Shown here: positions 1 to 11,207 of the stretch, piece after piece
Numbering within the stretch: the stretch's first letter is position 1
Layout of the letters: the number at the start of each line of letters is the position of its first letter
Source: Heligmosomoides polygyrus polygyrus
Lineage: Eukaryota > Nematoda > Chromadorea > Rhabditida > Heligmosomidae
NCBI GenBank assembly: GCA_947396885.1
Contig: OX377203.1
Span: forward strand, 930,001 to 994,000
Direction: 5' to 3'
Length of the DNA stretch: 64,000 bases
Notes under the pieces: generated by a model
Database searches by the model: none
The model's input: only the letters and a program-made list of their open reading frames with translations
Told to the model about the DNA's origin: nothing
Position numbers and translations under genes: made by a program

Positions 1-300
1 GCTCATCAGTATTTTCGAATGATCGAGAATCGAGTAGGTCCCATTTCTCGTTTATTCGAATATTCGAATAATTTGCTCAAATCAGGCTCTGTGCTTGAAG
101 ATTTAGAGTACTCGATATTCGAATAAAATTATTTGATTTTCGAATAGAGCTGAAATATTCGAATTTCGAATAATCTTCGTATATGACTCCTTTCGATGAT
201 CGAATTTGAAAGAATATTCGAAAAACCAAAAATATCGAGCATTATCTTCCAATAGATTCTTCGAGTAATCATTCGAATATTCCTGTTCGAGCGAAGCTAT
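1..300. repeat. TTCGAA-rich palindromic repeat
   Basis: The stretch is dominated by TTCGAA and ATTCGAATATTCGAAT-type self-complementary motifs at irregular spacing. The same block recurs at about 29150-29520. It ends just before a run of about 15 G (from about 311). It lies in what would be the last large intron of BTBD9-like copy 0, as the equivalent block does in copy 2. No coding potential is seen. Confidence 0.8.
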
Positions 301-444
301 ACCACCTATTGGGGGGGGGGGGGGGGCGTAGCCAGGTGGAGAGCATTTAACGAAGTTAGGATTTCCGTAGCTCCATCTCTAGATAGACAGATGAATGTGG
401 TCCCTGCGAGCGGGGTATTCCTACCGTACTGTTCGTTCGTTCAG

Positions 445-643
445 GTATATCCGCGTGCTATGCACCTACAACTCGAGAAGGAGCGAGTATTTTTCACTGG
501 CCAGCATCGAGGCACTCTACTCCTCGGAGAGTGCTAACGTGTGCAACGGTACAGAATTCGTGGTAAGTGGGCGATTTACATTTGCATCATCTGCCATAGA
601 CATACAATTCACCTTCCTTCAGCAGCGCTACCAGAAAAGATGA
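445..643 (+). CDS. BTBD9: BTBD9-like protein, copy 0, C-terminal exons only
   Basis: Two coding exons are visible, 445-562 and 623-643, with intron 563-622 (GTAAGT donor, TTCAG acceptor). The first begins after TTCGTTCAG and reads YIRVLCTYNSRRSEYFSLAS, the final strands of the discoidin-like domain that closes BTBD9; human BTBD9 has YIRIVGTHN at the equivalent place. The last exon adds QRYQKR and a stop (TGA 641-643). The 60-base intron has no stop in frame, so an unspliced form also reads through. The exons match copy 2 exons 11 and 12 (29663-29861) almost exactly. The rest of the gene lies left of the window. BTBD9 is thought to be a Cullin-3 adaptor; its nematode counterpart is hpo-9. Whether copy 0 is complete cannot be seen here. 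Confidence 0.75.
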
Positions 644-979
644 GGGCAGCTGTGGTCGTATGTGGTACGCCAAGTTCAAGAGTCGGGTTCTTCGATGTGC
701 TGTCATTTGCCTCTTTCAGCTGCGGAAGATGCCGACAGTTGAAGCGCCGTGAATCGATCCCTTTGCGTTTTTTTTGTTCAAATTTTCGTTCCGTTTAGCG
801 CAGCCTGTTGCAGTGTCTTACGTCTTACCGTATTTGATCCGTGTTTACTAGCGCTTACATTTGATCTTAATCGTACACCGTCGAAAGAACGACGTGACGG
901 ACCGCTCTCCAGTTAACCGAATGCTTTTGATAAACATTCCCTCTGATGTTAACGTTCACCGAAGTCCTCGTGTCAGAGA

Positions 980-1208
980 AGACGTCGGCTCTAGCATGCA
1001 CCTCGAATCGAGGTTCTAGGTCTGAGTTCGGTCTAGGCCGACCAAGCTTCCCACTCTTCCGAGGTGTGGTACCAAACGTGTCCGAGAACTGCAAAGCACT
1101 GCGAATGAACCACCGCAAGTCATTTTATGGTCCAGATACGCATTTGCATTGTCTTCACAATATCACACAGAAGTAGAATGCGTGGCGCTTTCCAAAGGGG
1201 ATTGGTTA
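980..1208 (+). repeat. tRNA-derived SINE, family S1
   Basis: Shares CTTCGAATCGAGGTTCT-like and GAATGCGTGGCGC segments, ending in AAGGGATTG, with at least eleven other copies in the window (see 3225, 7440, 11208, 57995, 61780). The tRNA-like head is missing here. Confidence 0.7.
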
Positions 1209-3224
1209 ACGTCGACGCTGTTGTTTTAACCCTTTGATGGTATGGCCATTTCTTTCGATGGACCTTCGAACGCATCTGTCTGCCTCATACAAGCAGACGA
1301 AAGTCGAACAACTGCCTTCCACTTCAAGGATCTCTACTTCATTGCTCAGCTCTTGACGAGGTTGTTACACGGCTTTATTTGCTTGTGTTTTACGTGAAGC
1401 ACGCATTCAGAATCGCAAGGGCGATTCAATTTTCTATCAGGCCACCACTTACTACCCCTTTCTTCTATGCCAGAAAACATGGTTAGTTTGACAGGAGCCC
1501 AATAAGCGCAGCTCACCGTGGTTCACTGAAGGAGAAGGAAACCGCCTAATGTAGGGGGATACGGAGCGGAGGTTTGAAGCCCAGGATTCTCAAGAGTTAC
1601 GGGCAGGAGGTACAAGCATTTTCGTACTCTGGATATGCTCCAGTGAGTACAAGTCCTATATCACTCTCGCATTTCGGGATAGGCTATCGTCCCGAATCTC
1701 TGGTTGGTCCTGAAGAACCTCCACCGACCCATGGCTGGAACAGTAAGATACGAAATTTTGATTCCCCCAATTCGCTTCGTTTTCAAGAAGTGGCTCTATT
1801 TCGTGACATTAATCTGGCGCTGGAGGATCCTTAAGTACAAGTCACACAAAGGCGTGCAACAACATCTTGAAGCGTTTCGCAGTGAAGCAAAATTGCTTAT
1901 CCATCCAGACTTGAGCCGAGAATCGAGAATCTCCTAATGAATCAGATTAAATGAGACGATTTGAAACCCTATCTATACTTATATTTGCATCAGACGTCTT
2001 CGAAGAAGAAGTCTAACAGTGAAAGATAACCCCGTCAGAAGAAGTTCTGTGACGCATCTCAACGTTGGGAGTTAGGTGGCAGGGCTCAAGGAGACGATAC
2101 CAAACAGACAACTTCTATATCGCTTCTTCCTGTCCGTTGTACAGCGCGACTGTTGCCCTTTCCTGAGATTTCGAAACAAACACGCTGTTGCTATTTCGAC
2201 ACCACGATCGGCCCCTCTAGACGGTACGCCTCCCTGTTCCAGTCTCACGCATTCAGCTCCACTCTCACATGTCTGGAAAACTACTGTCCAACATAGTGGG
2301 CCGAGCTGGGGATTTGATAAGCCGCTCTCCTTGTGTCTTCTTCACACGGCTTTCGTTTTTCGAAGTCGCTGAGCACCGCATATCTTCTGTATCAAGGGCA
2401 TTTTCTGCCGTAGCCTCGATTTCGGTGTGATCTCTGTCCACGACTACTTCTATCTCTCCATAGGTGCTCCTGGTGTTTGCTTTCCGGGCGCTTCCAGTTG
2501 TAGAACCAACCTGATCCTTCAGCAGATGGTTCTGCCTGTCTTCGTCGGTGCACTGGCATCCTCATGCCTTACCCGGTCCAGCAGGGTCCATCTAACCATC
2601 GCCATTTCATCAACATGCAGCAGTTGCTCCTATGCCTTACCCAGATCTCTTAGTACTCACTGCAGAGCGCAACTGACCACCCCTCTATGGGGTTTTCCTT
2701 CGAGTGGCGTGGAGAACTTGCAGTCAGAGGGTTTTCCAGTGGACTCGCTTGCTGGAATCCACTGAACTAGGAGGCGCTTATCTGTCACCTGAGCTATATG
2801 ACCCACACTTCCTGGGATAAGCCACTCTCGATGTGCCGCCTTCACGACAGTCTTTTCCTTACAGACCAGAATGGGTCCACTGAATGCACAAAGACTGGCA
2901 CAAGTCGCCTGATCTGCGATAGCAACAGGCTGTGCTATATCTTTACTTTCAGCTGCAGATGCTCCTGTAGTGGCTCTTCTGGGGCATCGCAGCGTGTCGC
3001 CTTTGAAAAAGATCGCAAGCTTCACTATTGTTCACTCCATAGCGTTTGTGCACTACTTATACCAAGTGTAGCCGTTCGGTTCTAGTCGTTTTTGTAAACG
3101 TAGCTGTTTGTCCTCTGTGCTGAACCGTTGCAGCTTTGGAAAACATGTCCGTCTGTCGGAAACGTCTTGAAAACAATGCGGCATTTGATTGTTTAGAGTA
3201 CACTATGACGAGGTGCGGCGTATG

Positions 3225-3416
3225 ATAGTGCAGTCGGAGGAGGCGCGGATTGTGGCGAGCACTCCGAAGCTTCAAGATTCTTAGTTCGGTTACCCAAGCC
3301 TTCTATTCTTTCAGTGAATTGATATCATTCCTGTGAATTGATACCATTTTACGCATTCAAACTGCCCCGCCACATCTTGTAGAGATGGAATGCGTGGCGC
3401 ATCCCAGAAGGGATTG
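3225..3416 (+). repeat. SINE family S1, with tRNA-like head
   Basis: Starts with GTGCAGTCGGAGGAGGCGC, which resembles a tRNA box A region, and ends GAATGCGTGGCGCATCCCAG followed by AAGGGATTGA. An almost identical copy sits at 33953-34125 in the duplicated block. Confidence 0.7.
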
Positions 3417-4070
3417 AGTAAAATCTGATCGGGAGAGGTTGGACGGCGGGACGACTTTACTGCACTATTGTGGATACTCTTTCATGCTCATGGGTTCCCA
3501 CCGTTGCTTCGGTACAGTAATTAGACCAGCGGCCGAATTAGTCAACGACTAAACCCAGGGTATACGAGGTAGCAGAAACGTATCCGGAGAAACGTACGTA
3601 ATCACATACCTTACCCTACCCACCCGTCGAGGTATTCCGCTAGGTGAAGTATACTCGACGATCCTCGTGGTTATATATACGCATGCCCATGATGGTTTCT
3701 CCACCACTACCCTGGGATTGACGAATCCGACCCAGCAGTTACACCAGCTAACTGCAAAGCAGTATACATGGATTAGTGAAGGGGTCTACCGTTGTCCACT
3801 GCTTCGCATATTTTCAGAATTACTTCGGTACATATCGGTTATATGCCCTGCTGGGTCAGGTCACATCCCCGGAAGCTTCATCAGGGGGCCAAAACGGGAG
3901 CGGATATTGATCTTAGAGAGTCATGGGTATGTGCTGTGACTGGGTAGCTGGTGCTTTCCGTTCCTGCCGCTTCCCTTCCGTACAGAAGGGCATATGCCCG
4001 ATATGTACATTCATGTAAAGGCGACTCGTGCATATGACGTTGAGGAACTGTGTTGATCCTTCCTACCCAG

Positions 4071-4082
4071 TTTTTTGCAGAA
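4071..4082 (+). promoter_or_regulatory. Likely spliced-leader acceptor of BTBD9-like copy 1
   Basis: The run TTTTTTGCAG ends two bases before the ATG at 4083. The same arrangement (CCTTTGCAG, AA, ATG) precedes copy 2 at 22902-22912. In nematodes an acceptor this close to the start codon, with no upstream coding exon, usually marks SL trans-splicing. A conventional 5' UTR intron is the alternative. Confidence 0.5.
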
Positions 4083-6764
4083 ATGAGCGAGACTGTACCA
4101 ACATCTAGTGAAAGACGACATAAAGAAGGTACCCATCACTTTTACTTTGTCCTCTTTGCGTACATGGAAGTCGAGTCGCTCATTCCACATCAGGGACGTG
4201 AAAGGGAGCAGGAGATACACGTTGATCTGCCTGCACTGGTTGTCTATGCGTTCAGGCAACTCCTTCCTCATCGAGCATCCTGTTACCTTGGAGGCCCTCT
4301 ATTCGAATCCTGAGTTATCGGACGTGACCTTCGTGGTTGAAGGGGAGTGCTTCCGCGCACATAAACTTGTTCTGGCCGCCCGATGCGAATACTTCAGGCA
4401 AGGCAACGCGTTCTTATATTTGTTGATGAGATATTCGCTTGATTTTCGCTGTACAGAGCTATGTTCTGTGGTGGACTGAAGAAAAGCTCTGAGGCAGAAG
4501 TTCGACTCAGAGGAACAAGCCCTCTCGCCTTCCGCACTCTGTTGAAGTGAGTGTGATGCTTGCCCAAAGAACTGAATGGATCACAGTGCAGTTCATCTCC
4601 ACTCTTCAGGTACATCTACACTGGTAAAGTCGAGCTCTCTGCATTCAACTTCGAGCAGCTCTTGGCGATTCTTCACCTCGCTCACGAATACCGGCTTATT
4701 AGCATTCAACGGCCAGTAATCGGCTATCTGAAGGTAACTGTCACGTTTGATTGACAGTCAGGTCGCGACACGAGACATGATATGAGCACGAGCTCGTGAG
4801 GAAATCATGAGGCTCGTGGCGATTCTTTAGCTACTGTCGATCTGTCCTCCCGTCCGCGCAAAAGTAATTCCGGCTCAAATGTTTTCGGAACTTCTCGGGC
4901 GATGATACCTTGATTCCTTGGTACGATAATTCGTTTGAGGTGGGCATTAGTGATTGGCATGGCCGCTAGACGAGCTTTAAAATAAGCGGAGATATTGATC
5001 AGCCAATCAATAACGATCGATACTGTCAAATTTTGCTGAGAATTGGTCATTTGAGGTGGGAATCACACGAATATAGTTGACACTGAATAGGTAGCAAGTG
5101 GACGGAATCAACTGACGAATCAATAGCGATCGAAGATCGGCCTAGAAACAAATTATGTAGCTGGCCAATATCGATCGATATTACGGTTTAGTTTGGGACG
5201 ACGCAGGCGCGTAACTGCTAACCAGTTCAAAAACAGGTAGAGGCATTGTGTGTTCAATAGTCGAGAAAGTCGAAGTCGATCGAAGTCCGAAACCCATGAT
5301 TCTGTGTTACTTTTTGGATGCTTTTTATTAGATTTCCAAGATATAATTTTTGTTGCAGCTCTTTTTTCTGTTTTCTGGCCACCTTTTTGACCATTTCTCC
5401 AGAAAACAGAAAACAGAAATTCCGCCCATCCCTGATCCTCAGCGTCAAGTAAGCAGCGTTTACACTACCAATCAAAATCGCAGCGATCTAAACGAGTGCA
5501 TGACGCGATCTACTGTTTTAATATACTGAATGGTTACTGCCTTCTTGCATCTTAAAATGAGTTTCAAACCACTATTTTTCCTTGAAAAATTAGAATGTTA
5601 TAATTTCACAGTGTGTCACGTATTTGAGCAAGTGGAGTAAAAATTTCCAAAGTAGGTCACTCTAAATTTTCCGTGGACAAAAGTTATTCTGACCTTCTCG
5701 GAGTCTCTAGTTTACTCTGGAATGCGATCGTGTTGATTTGGGAATAGTTCAGTCTGATTTCAAAGGCGTCAACTTTGCCTAGAATAGTGTCCAAATTGAC
5801 GTGAAAGCGGTATAATTCAGCGATTTCTCTTCAACTGTAGGCTGGAAGGATGGCTAGCAATTCAGGAGAAGCTGGACATCAACGGTGTCTTCGCCGTTCT
5901 TCGAACTTCACCGTTGCTCTTTAACGACCTGCGCGAAAGATGCTTGCAGCTTGCTGACAAGCATGCTTCATACGTTCTCGCTTCAGAAGTAAGCTACTGT
6001 GGTATACACTTGTGTTTTATCTGGCTGTTGAGTTAGAGGAATGCGATTCAGCTGCTCAGTTGTTTGTGTTCTCCAGGAGGGGCATTTCAGGGCTTCCTGA
6101 CGTTGCCTCAGAATGCGGTAGTGGAGTTGCTGAGTAGAAACTCGTTCCATGCTGCCGAGATCGACGTCTTCAAGGCGATATGTCGATGGATTCGTGCACA
6201 GCCCTGCATGAAGGTGATCACGCTCATTGCTACCCATTGGTACAGGAACAACCCTACGCTCATTAGGGATCTTCTCCGGCAGTGCTACTTGAACGCTTCG
6301 TATCGAAGAAGTGCCTTCGGCTCGATCTCATACATCCAAGAGAGCTCCTGGCCACAGTCCGAAATTCGGAGCTTTTCGCAGCGAACTCCGTCGCGCTTGA
6401 GAAATTGGTTCTGAACGCACTGGACCGACTCTACCAAGCCATCGTGTCGGACATGGGTGGATCTCTGAGTTCGTGTCGACGACTTTTGGTTGTAGAGTCC
6501 CTTACCATTACTTTTGCAGCACTCAACGAGAATGTGGCCGCCGTTGAACCCGAAGGAATTATCGGGGAACTCGGCCTACCATATACGATAACGGAGCTGG
6601 AGATAAGGGGCTGCGGTATAGACACCATTTCAGAAGAAAGAGAAGAAGAAGAAGAAGAAGAATACTACGACGATGACTACTGCGACGACGACGACGATCT
6701 ACAAGAAGTAGAAGACACTTTTTGGTATAAAGTCGAGGTAAAAAATCGTGGTAAGAAATCGTGA
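4083..6764 (+). CDS. BTBD9: BTBD9-like protein, copy 1 (BTB-BACK, truncated C-terminus)
   Basis: Exons: 4083-4128, 4256-4397, 4457-4546, 4610-4733, 5866-5988, 6091-6213, 6267-6468, 6520-6764; all join in frame, giving about 364 residues. Residues from about 15 form a BTB domain (DVTFVVEGECFRAHKLVLAA, then YIYTGKVELS). A BACK domain follows (KLDINGVFAVL to LLERFVSKKCLRL). The start of the C-terminal discoidin-like domain comes next (GIIGELGLPYTITELEI). Family role: BTBD9 is a putative Cullin-3 substrate adaptor. Oddities: the 4398-4456 intron has a GC donor; the 6469 donor is weak (GTTCGT), and keeping that 51-base intron also stays in frame. About 30 acidic residues (Glu run, then Asp/Tyr) are inserted after GCGID. 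The exon matching copy 2 28645-28742 is missing, so the frame ends VEVKNRGKKS at 6762-6764. It may be a shortened protein or an early pseudogene. Confidence 0.8.
4398..4456 (+). other. GC-AG intron in BTBD9-like copy 1
   Basis: The exon ends TACTTCAG and the intron begins GCAAGG; the next exon starts after TGTACAG. Joining here restores the family sequence CEYFRAMFCGGL (human BTBD9 has YFRALLYGGM). No GT donor nearby gives the right frame. Copy 2 has the same GCAAGG donor at 23226. Confidence 0.8.
4900..5200. repeat. ATCGATCGAT palindromic repeat, diverged copies
   Basis: Lies in the large fourth intron of copy 1 (4734-5865). Contains CAATCAATAACGATCGATAC, CCAATATCGATCGATATTAC and the flanking motif CATTTGAGGTGGGAAT typical of the array at 8740-9770. 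Confidence 0.7.
5490..5820 (+). repeat. Dispersed repeat shared with 28050-28400
   Basis: Similar in order to 28050-28400: ATGACGCGATCTACT against ATGGCGCGATCTCGT, then GGTTACTGCCTT against GGTTGCTGCCTT, ending ATTGACGTGAAAGCGG against TTTGACGTGAAAATGG. Here it sits in intron 4 of copy 1; the partner sits in intron 9 of copy 2. It is therefore a mobile or shuffled segment, not positional homology. Confidence 0.55.
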
Positions 6765-6989
6765 CTCCTATGCAGTGAGAGGGACAAATCTAATCACCCA
6801 ACTGGCCAGCTCCAATAATATTTTATTGAATCAATTTAACAGTATCCTATTTTGAGTACCTACTAACCAGTTTCTATAAAGGAAGGAAGAATTCGTTTCA
6901 TTTTTTGGCAGCAGAAAATCCTATTACAATGTATTCACGATCACTACAATCAGGAATGTTTGTATTAATGTTCATGTTTGTTCGTTCAG

Positions 6990-7068
6990 GTACACCCGCA
7001 TGTTAAACAGCCACAACGTGGGAAGAAACGATTATTCCTCACTGGTCAGCTTCGAGGTGCTCTGCTAA
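6990..7068 (+). pseudogene. Relic last exon of BTBD9-like copy 1
   Basis: Follows TTCGTTCAG and reads YTRMLNSHNVGRNDYSSLVS, then FEVLC and stop TAA at 7066-7068. It matches exon 11 of copy 2 (YIRVLCTYNSRRSEYFSLAS). The preceding exon that should join in phase 2 is absent: 6765-6989 holds no sequence like 28645-28742. This exon is probably not used in frame. The downstream GGTACAGAATTCGTGGTAAG is still kept from the original donor region. Confidence 0.7.
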
Positions 7069-7985
7069 TAGGAAAGTGCAAAAATTTGCAACGGTACAGA
7101 ATTCGTGGTAAGCTGGCGTCAGAGTCGTTTCGCATCTACGAGAGGCAGAAAATTTAGCTTCTTTCAGCTGCCCTATCGAAGTGCCGTGGTTTTTAATGTG
7201 CTGTAATTCTCAATTTTCATCTACAGATGGAGTCTCCGAAGATGATCCCCTTCGATTTCTGTGAAATTCTCTTCCTGTTTAGCAGAACATGTTGCAGTGT
7301 TTTACCGAATTTGATTTGTGTTTACCAGCGCCTTAGTTTGATCTCACTTGTACACCGACAATGAGTGACATAACAGATTCCTCTTAAACAGCTGGTTTTG
7401 ATGAACATTTGCTCCGATGTTAATACTTAGCAGGCCGGCTGTCGCTTGCACTTCGAATCGAGGTTCTTGATCTGAGTTTTCCGTCCAGGGCGACCAGGTT
7501 TCTTATCCCTCCGAGGTCACTGAAGTGGTACCAGACTTGTCTGGGAAGTGTAAAGCACTGTCCTCGGAATGGCCACTGCAAGTCATTTCGTAGATCAGAT
7601 ACGCATTCGACTTGTCTTGGCGACATTCAACAGAAGCAGAATGTGTGGGATCTCCCAGAAGGGATTGATTAGCGTCGACCATTGCCCTTCTAACCTTTTG
7701 GTAATACGACCATTTATTTCGCCAGACCTCCAACCGCATTTGGTTGCCTTATTTATTAGGCAAGTGTAGTAAGCTCTCGATGGACTGTTCCACCATCTAT
7801 TTCTCCTGCAATGCGTCTAGCTCGAAGGCAGCGGTAGTGGCTTCACATGCTGTTACAGACCATCTGTACCATCTCTTGCTCCGTTGGTCGTCAGTTTGTA
7901 GCGAATGGTCATCGGCACCTCCATTCGTCTGTGTGGCGTGTTACAGATCTCGATGTACTCGCCTTGGTTGCGGCCTAAAGGGAGC
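7069..7985 (+). other. Diverged copy of the inter-gene spacer
   Basis: Resembles 563-1370 and the matching part of the 29.8-32.1 kb block. It keeps GGTACAGAATTCGTGG, GATCTCACTTGTACACCGAC and an S1 SINE at about 7440-7675. It is clearly older than the 1-3903/29226-34592 pair. No gene is seen. It runs into the scaffold gap. Confidence 0.65.
7440..7675 (+). repeat. SINE family S1
   Basis: Contains CTTCGAATCGAGGTTCTTGA, CCAGACTTGTCTGGGAAG, and ends with AGAATGTGTGGGATCTCCCA and GAAGGGATTGATTA. Confidence 0.7.
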
Positions 7986-7988
7986 CCT

Positions 7989-8188
7989 NNNNNNNNNNNN
8001 NNNNNNNNNNNNNNNNNNNNNNNNNNNNNNNNNNNNNNNNNNNNNNNNNNNNNNNNNNNNNNNNNNNNNNNNNNNNNNNNNNNNNNNNNNNNNNNNNNNN
8101 NNNNNNNNNNNNNNNNNNNNNNNNNNNNNNNNNNNNNNNNNNNNNNNNNNNNNNNNNNNNNNNNNNNNNNNNNNNNNNNNNNNNNNNN
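7989..8188. other. Assembly gap (200 N)
   Basis: Exactly 200 N bases, a placeholder of unknown real size. The open frames computed across it have no meaning. Confidence 1.
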
Positions 8189-8304
8189 ACCCTAGTCTGC
8201 GCGCTAGGAAACCTACCAAAGTCGATTGGATGACCCAGGTTACCAATATTGGTAGCTTTCGTAACCCCGGCCACCCCTATCGACTGAAGCAGAAGTACCG
8301 CCAA

Positions 8305-8441
8305 ACGCACCGTTTATACTCTAGTCGCCGCGCGGCGCGTCACAATTATGACTACGGATATTAATTATACAGCGCGGCCTAATCGATATCGCTAATTCTC
8401 ATTACGGTGCGCTGCGCGGCGACTGCGGTATAAACAGGGCC
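8305..8441. mobile_element. MITE, Harbinger-like (GTTTATAC termini)
   Basis: Inverted ends CACCGTTTATACTCTAGTCG and CGACTGCGGTATAAACAGGG, with GC-rich arms (GCCGCGCGGCGCG against GCGCTGCGCGGC). The right end GGGCC is followed by TAA. No ORF. Confidence 0.6.
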
Positions 8442-8739
8442 TAAAGCATATCTTTAACTTGTCATCTTTAACTTCAGGATTTTTAACTTCAGGATCACTG
8501 AATGCCACCTACGTCACTGACTCGTCGGGCTCTTCTGGACCGCGAATGATTCACATGTGTTCGAACGTACTCACCAGCATAGGAAGGCACCGGTGGTGGA
8601 CCGGTTGGAAGAATAGAGCAGTCATTTTTCGCCCAAATCACCTAATCTTGCCCAAAAGCCAAAATGCTTACCAATGGAGAGGTAGTTTGGGGGACCACCG
8701 TTCACAACAGACCGTGGCACAGAGTACCGGTATCGGTAG

Positions 8740-9770
8740 AGTATCGGTCGGCAATTCATCGATCGTTATCGATCGGCTGTTCAGTATCGATCGATTCTGC
8801 CGACTTCTGGCCGTATTATTCATTTGCGGTTGGGATACTAATCCAGGAATGACACGCGTCGCCCAGTATAGGGTGCCCCAACCTCAAATGAAAAATACAG
8901 CCAGAAATCGGCAGTATCGATCGATACTGAAGAATCGATCGATATCGTTTATGTGTTGTGAAGAATCGATCGATATCGTTTATGTGTACCGGGAATCGTA
9001 CTCGCGCAGTTACCGCCTCAAACGGTTGATTCTAGGCAGAAATCGATAGTATCGATCGATATTGGCTGAACGACCAACACTGTTTACTTGTCGTTCAATC
9101 AATATCGATCGATGTTATTGATTTTTGCCTAGAATTAACCATTTGAGGCGAGAACTGTGCGAATATCATGACCGGTAAGCTTACTTCACAGCTCGTGCAG
9201 TTCCCGCCTAAAATGGTCAATTCTGGGCAGAAATCGATAACATCGATCGATATTGGTTGAACGATCAACATTGTTGACTTCTTGTGAAGATCGCCCTGCC
9301 CACCGACAATCGATACTGCTTACTAGATCGATAATCTGCACATGCTTTGAGTCTGATCTACATGGTGGTTTATCTGAATTCAAGATTAGACGGAGAAATC
9401 TGCCCCGAAACAGATAATATCATCGATATTGACCAACAGATCGATACAGTTTAGTTGGTGAGAATCCTGCACACCGACCATCGTGTTAGCTCAATCCCTT
9501 CCTCAAGCAGTCAATTCTAGGAAAAATCGTTAAAATCTATCGATAAAATCGATCGATATCGATTGGGCAATCAGAGTTGTTCACTTGTTGTTAAGATTAC
9601 GCTGCCCCGTGCGCCGGTAATGTGAAGCTTGGTAGCAGCCATCGTATTCGCGCAATCTCCTCCTCAAACAGTCAGCTCCGGGAAAAATCGATAATATCGA
9701 TCGATATTGATTTTGCGATCAGTGGTGCTCCCTTGTTGTGAACGTTGCACTGTGCGTCGGCAACGTTGAT
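8740..9770. repeat. Array of ATCGATCGATATTG palindromic units
   Basis: About six units, some inverted, spaced roughly 120-190 bp. Each has a TTGAGG-type or GCCTCAAA flank, a GATTCTAGGCAGAAATCGAT segment, the core ATCGATCGATATTG, then a TTGTTGTGAAGATC-like tail. Further single copies occur at 4900-5200, 11516-11600 and 12895-13050. The core is fully self-complementary. No gene seen here. Confidence 0.8.
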
Positions 9771-9969
9771 GCCTGTTCAACGGCCATCATATTCGCTAGG
9801 ATCTACAGATTTTGCCCAAAAACTCTTAGAATACAACCATAGCTATGGAAGGACAGCTTAATGGAGCTGCACTTAAGCTTGCCTTTAATAGTGACGAGAT
9901 AGCTCTTGCTCAGATGATGTGAAGAAAACGAGCGAAAAACGATCCGCAAACAAGAAAAAAGAGCGGTTC

Positions 9970-10315
9970 ATGTCGCGAAAGTAGGCAGCACTGTGGGGCC
10001 GAAGCGTGCCAGCCAATAAGGCCGCGCCATATGGGCGTACGGTGCCATTCAGAGACGGCGAGCACGGTAGTTACTCTGGGGTCAGATTCATCAACCGCTT
10101 ACCGCTCTCTTACGGTGAAAATACCGCCGACTAACCTGATACAACATTCGCCAGCATCAGGTTTGGCAGTATTTTCACCGTTAGAGGGCGGTAATTGGTT
10201 GATGAATCTGGACCCTACTTTGCCGGTGTATGTTCGGTCGGTGCTCTGCTTGTTAGTGATTTGATTTGATTGGCTGGGACGCTGACCCTTCCTAATGTTG
10301 CCCACTTTCGCGACA
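9970..10315. mobile_element. Foldback element carrying a nested MITE
   Basis: Left end TGTCGCGAAAGTAGGCAGCA with CCAGCCAATAAG; right end GATTGGCTGGGACGCTG followed by GCCCACTTTCGCGACA. The arms are inverted and imperfect. A second MITE, 10078-10215, sits between them. A related foldback occurs at about 10995-11150. Confidence 0.55.
10078..10215. mobile_element. MITE, GATTCATCAAC termini, arm type CGCTTACCGC
   Basis: Starts GGGGTCAGATTCATCAACCG and ends GGTTGATGAATCTGGACCC. Inner arms CGCTTACCGC and GAGGGCGGTAA surround a short AT-richer centre. Same arm type as 24070-24207, with a half copy at about 27520-27560. Confidence 0.75.
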
Positions 10316-11207
10316 TATAGCAAAAGAGCGCCGATATTAAAGCGATCAGAGGAGAGACCTGCTCTCAGCGGGATAAACGGTACAGTTCATCTAAAGGTGA
10401 GAACTATGTCGGAATACTCACGGGGAGTGACCGTACAAATGCAGCTCCAGGATGCGCGAATCAGGCGACACATGGCGGGGTGGATTCAAACGCAATAGAC
10501 GAAGTCATGGACGTTCCCTTAAACGAGACGTTTCACGAGTGCTGCCAGAAAACTGGTCTAAACCGATGGAAGCAGTACGTTGGAATGGTAGAAATAGCAG
10601 GAGAAATGGAGGATAGAGTTCATCGGCGGAGAGGAAGGGGACGACGTCAGGTCAAGTCCCCGGACACGTAGATGGCCACCGGCAGTGTCAGATCGATGGT
10701 GTAGGGCAAACGAAGCGATCGCTCGATCCTTCGCCGTCGCTGCCGCCCTCTTTGACGAAGTTCCCGCCACATCTCGAGGTCCTGGCATATCGTTCAGGAG
10801 CCCCACCAAGGTCAAGCACCGTTGAATGCGACAGTAAGATCCCCAGTGAGAGTGCACAGCTTCTTCCATTGTATCAGGAAGGCAAAAACGGATGTTTCCT
10901 TCATTTCCACGTCGCCACACGACCTCACAACCCAGACCTCTTTTTTAACTCAAAGTACCTTTATTTTCCCTTCTCAATGCCATCTTTGGTGCATGTCGTT
11001 AATGTGGCCTACCTAAGGAGGAGGGAACGCGCATTACCAATCAATCGATTCGGGATGAACTGACGCGTCAACCGTGACCCTGATTTACTGGAACGTGCTC
11101 TGATTGGCTGTTTCTTTTCCTTCCCTTGCATGCAGGCCACATTAGCGACATTTCCACAATACATATTTACCTAGAGCGAATGGACAGAGTACGTATAAAA
11201 GCAAGGG
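10316..11207. other. No recognisable gene; foldback near the end
   Basis: Short open frames only. About 10995-11150 has inverted ends GTCGTTAATGTGGCCTACC and GCAGGCCACATTAGCGACAT around an ATTGGCTG segment, similar to the foldback at 9970-10315. Confidence 0.45.

Larger units (their letters stand above)
1..3903 (+). repeat. Segmental duplication, partner of 29226-34592
   Basis: The sequence runs nearly collinear with 29226-34592, with only scattered substitutions and small indels, apart from a 1.5 kb element present only in the second copy (30139-31624). The block holds the 3' end of a BTBD9-like gene and the spacer behind it. Similarity stops near 3903/34592. Beyond 643 the spacer (644-4070) holds SINE copies and no ORF I can recognise. 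Its left end is the window edge, so the duplication probably extends further upstream. Confidence 0.9.

Noticed and set aside
7744..8364. Long frames across the N gap
   Set aside because: The bases are unknown; a frame through 200 N has no meaning.
8740..9770. CRISPR-like array
   Set aside because: Eukaryotic context, uneven spacing, inverted units and similar spacers; it is a palindromic dispersed repeat.
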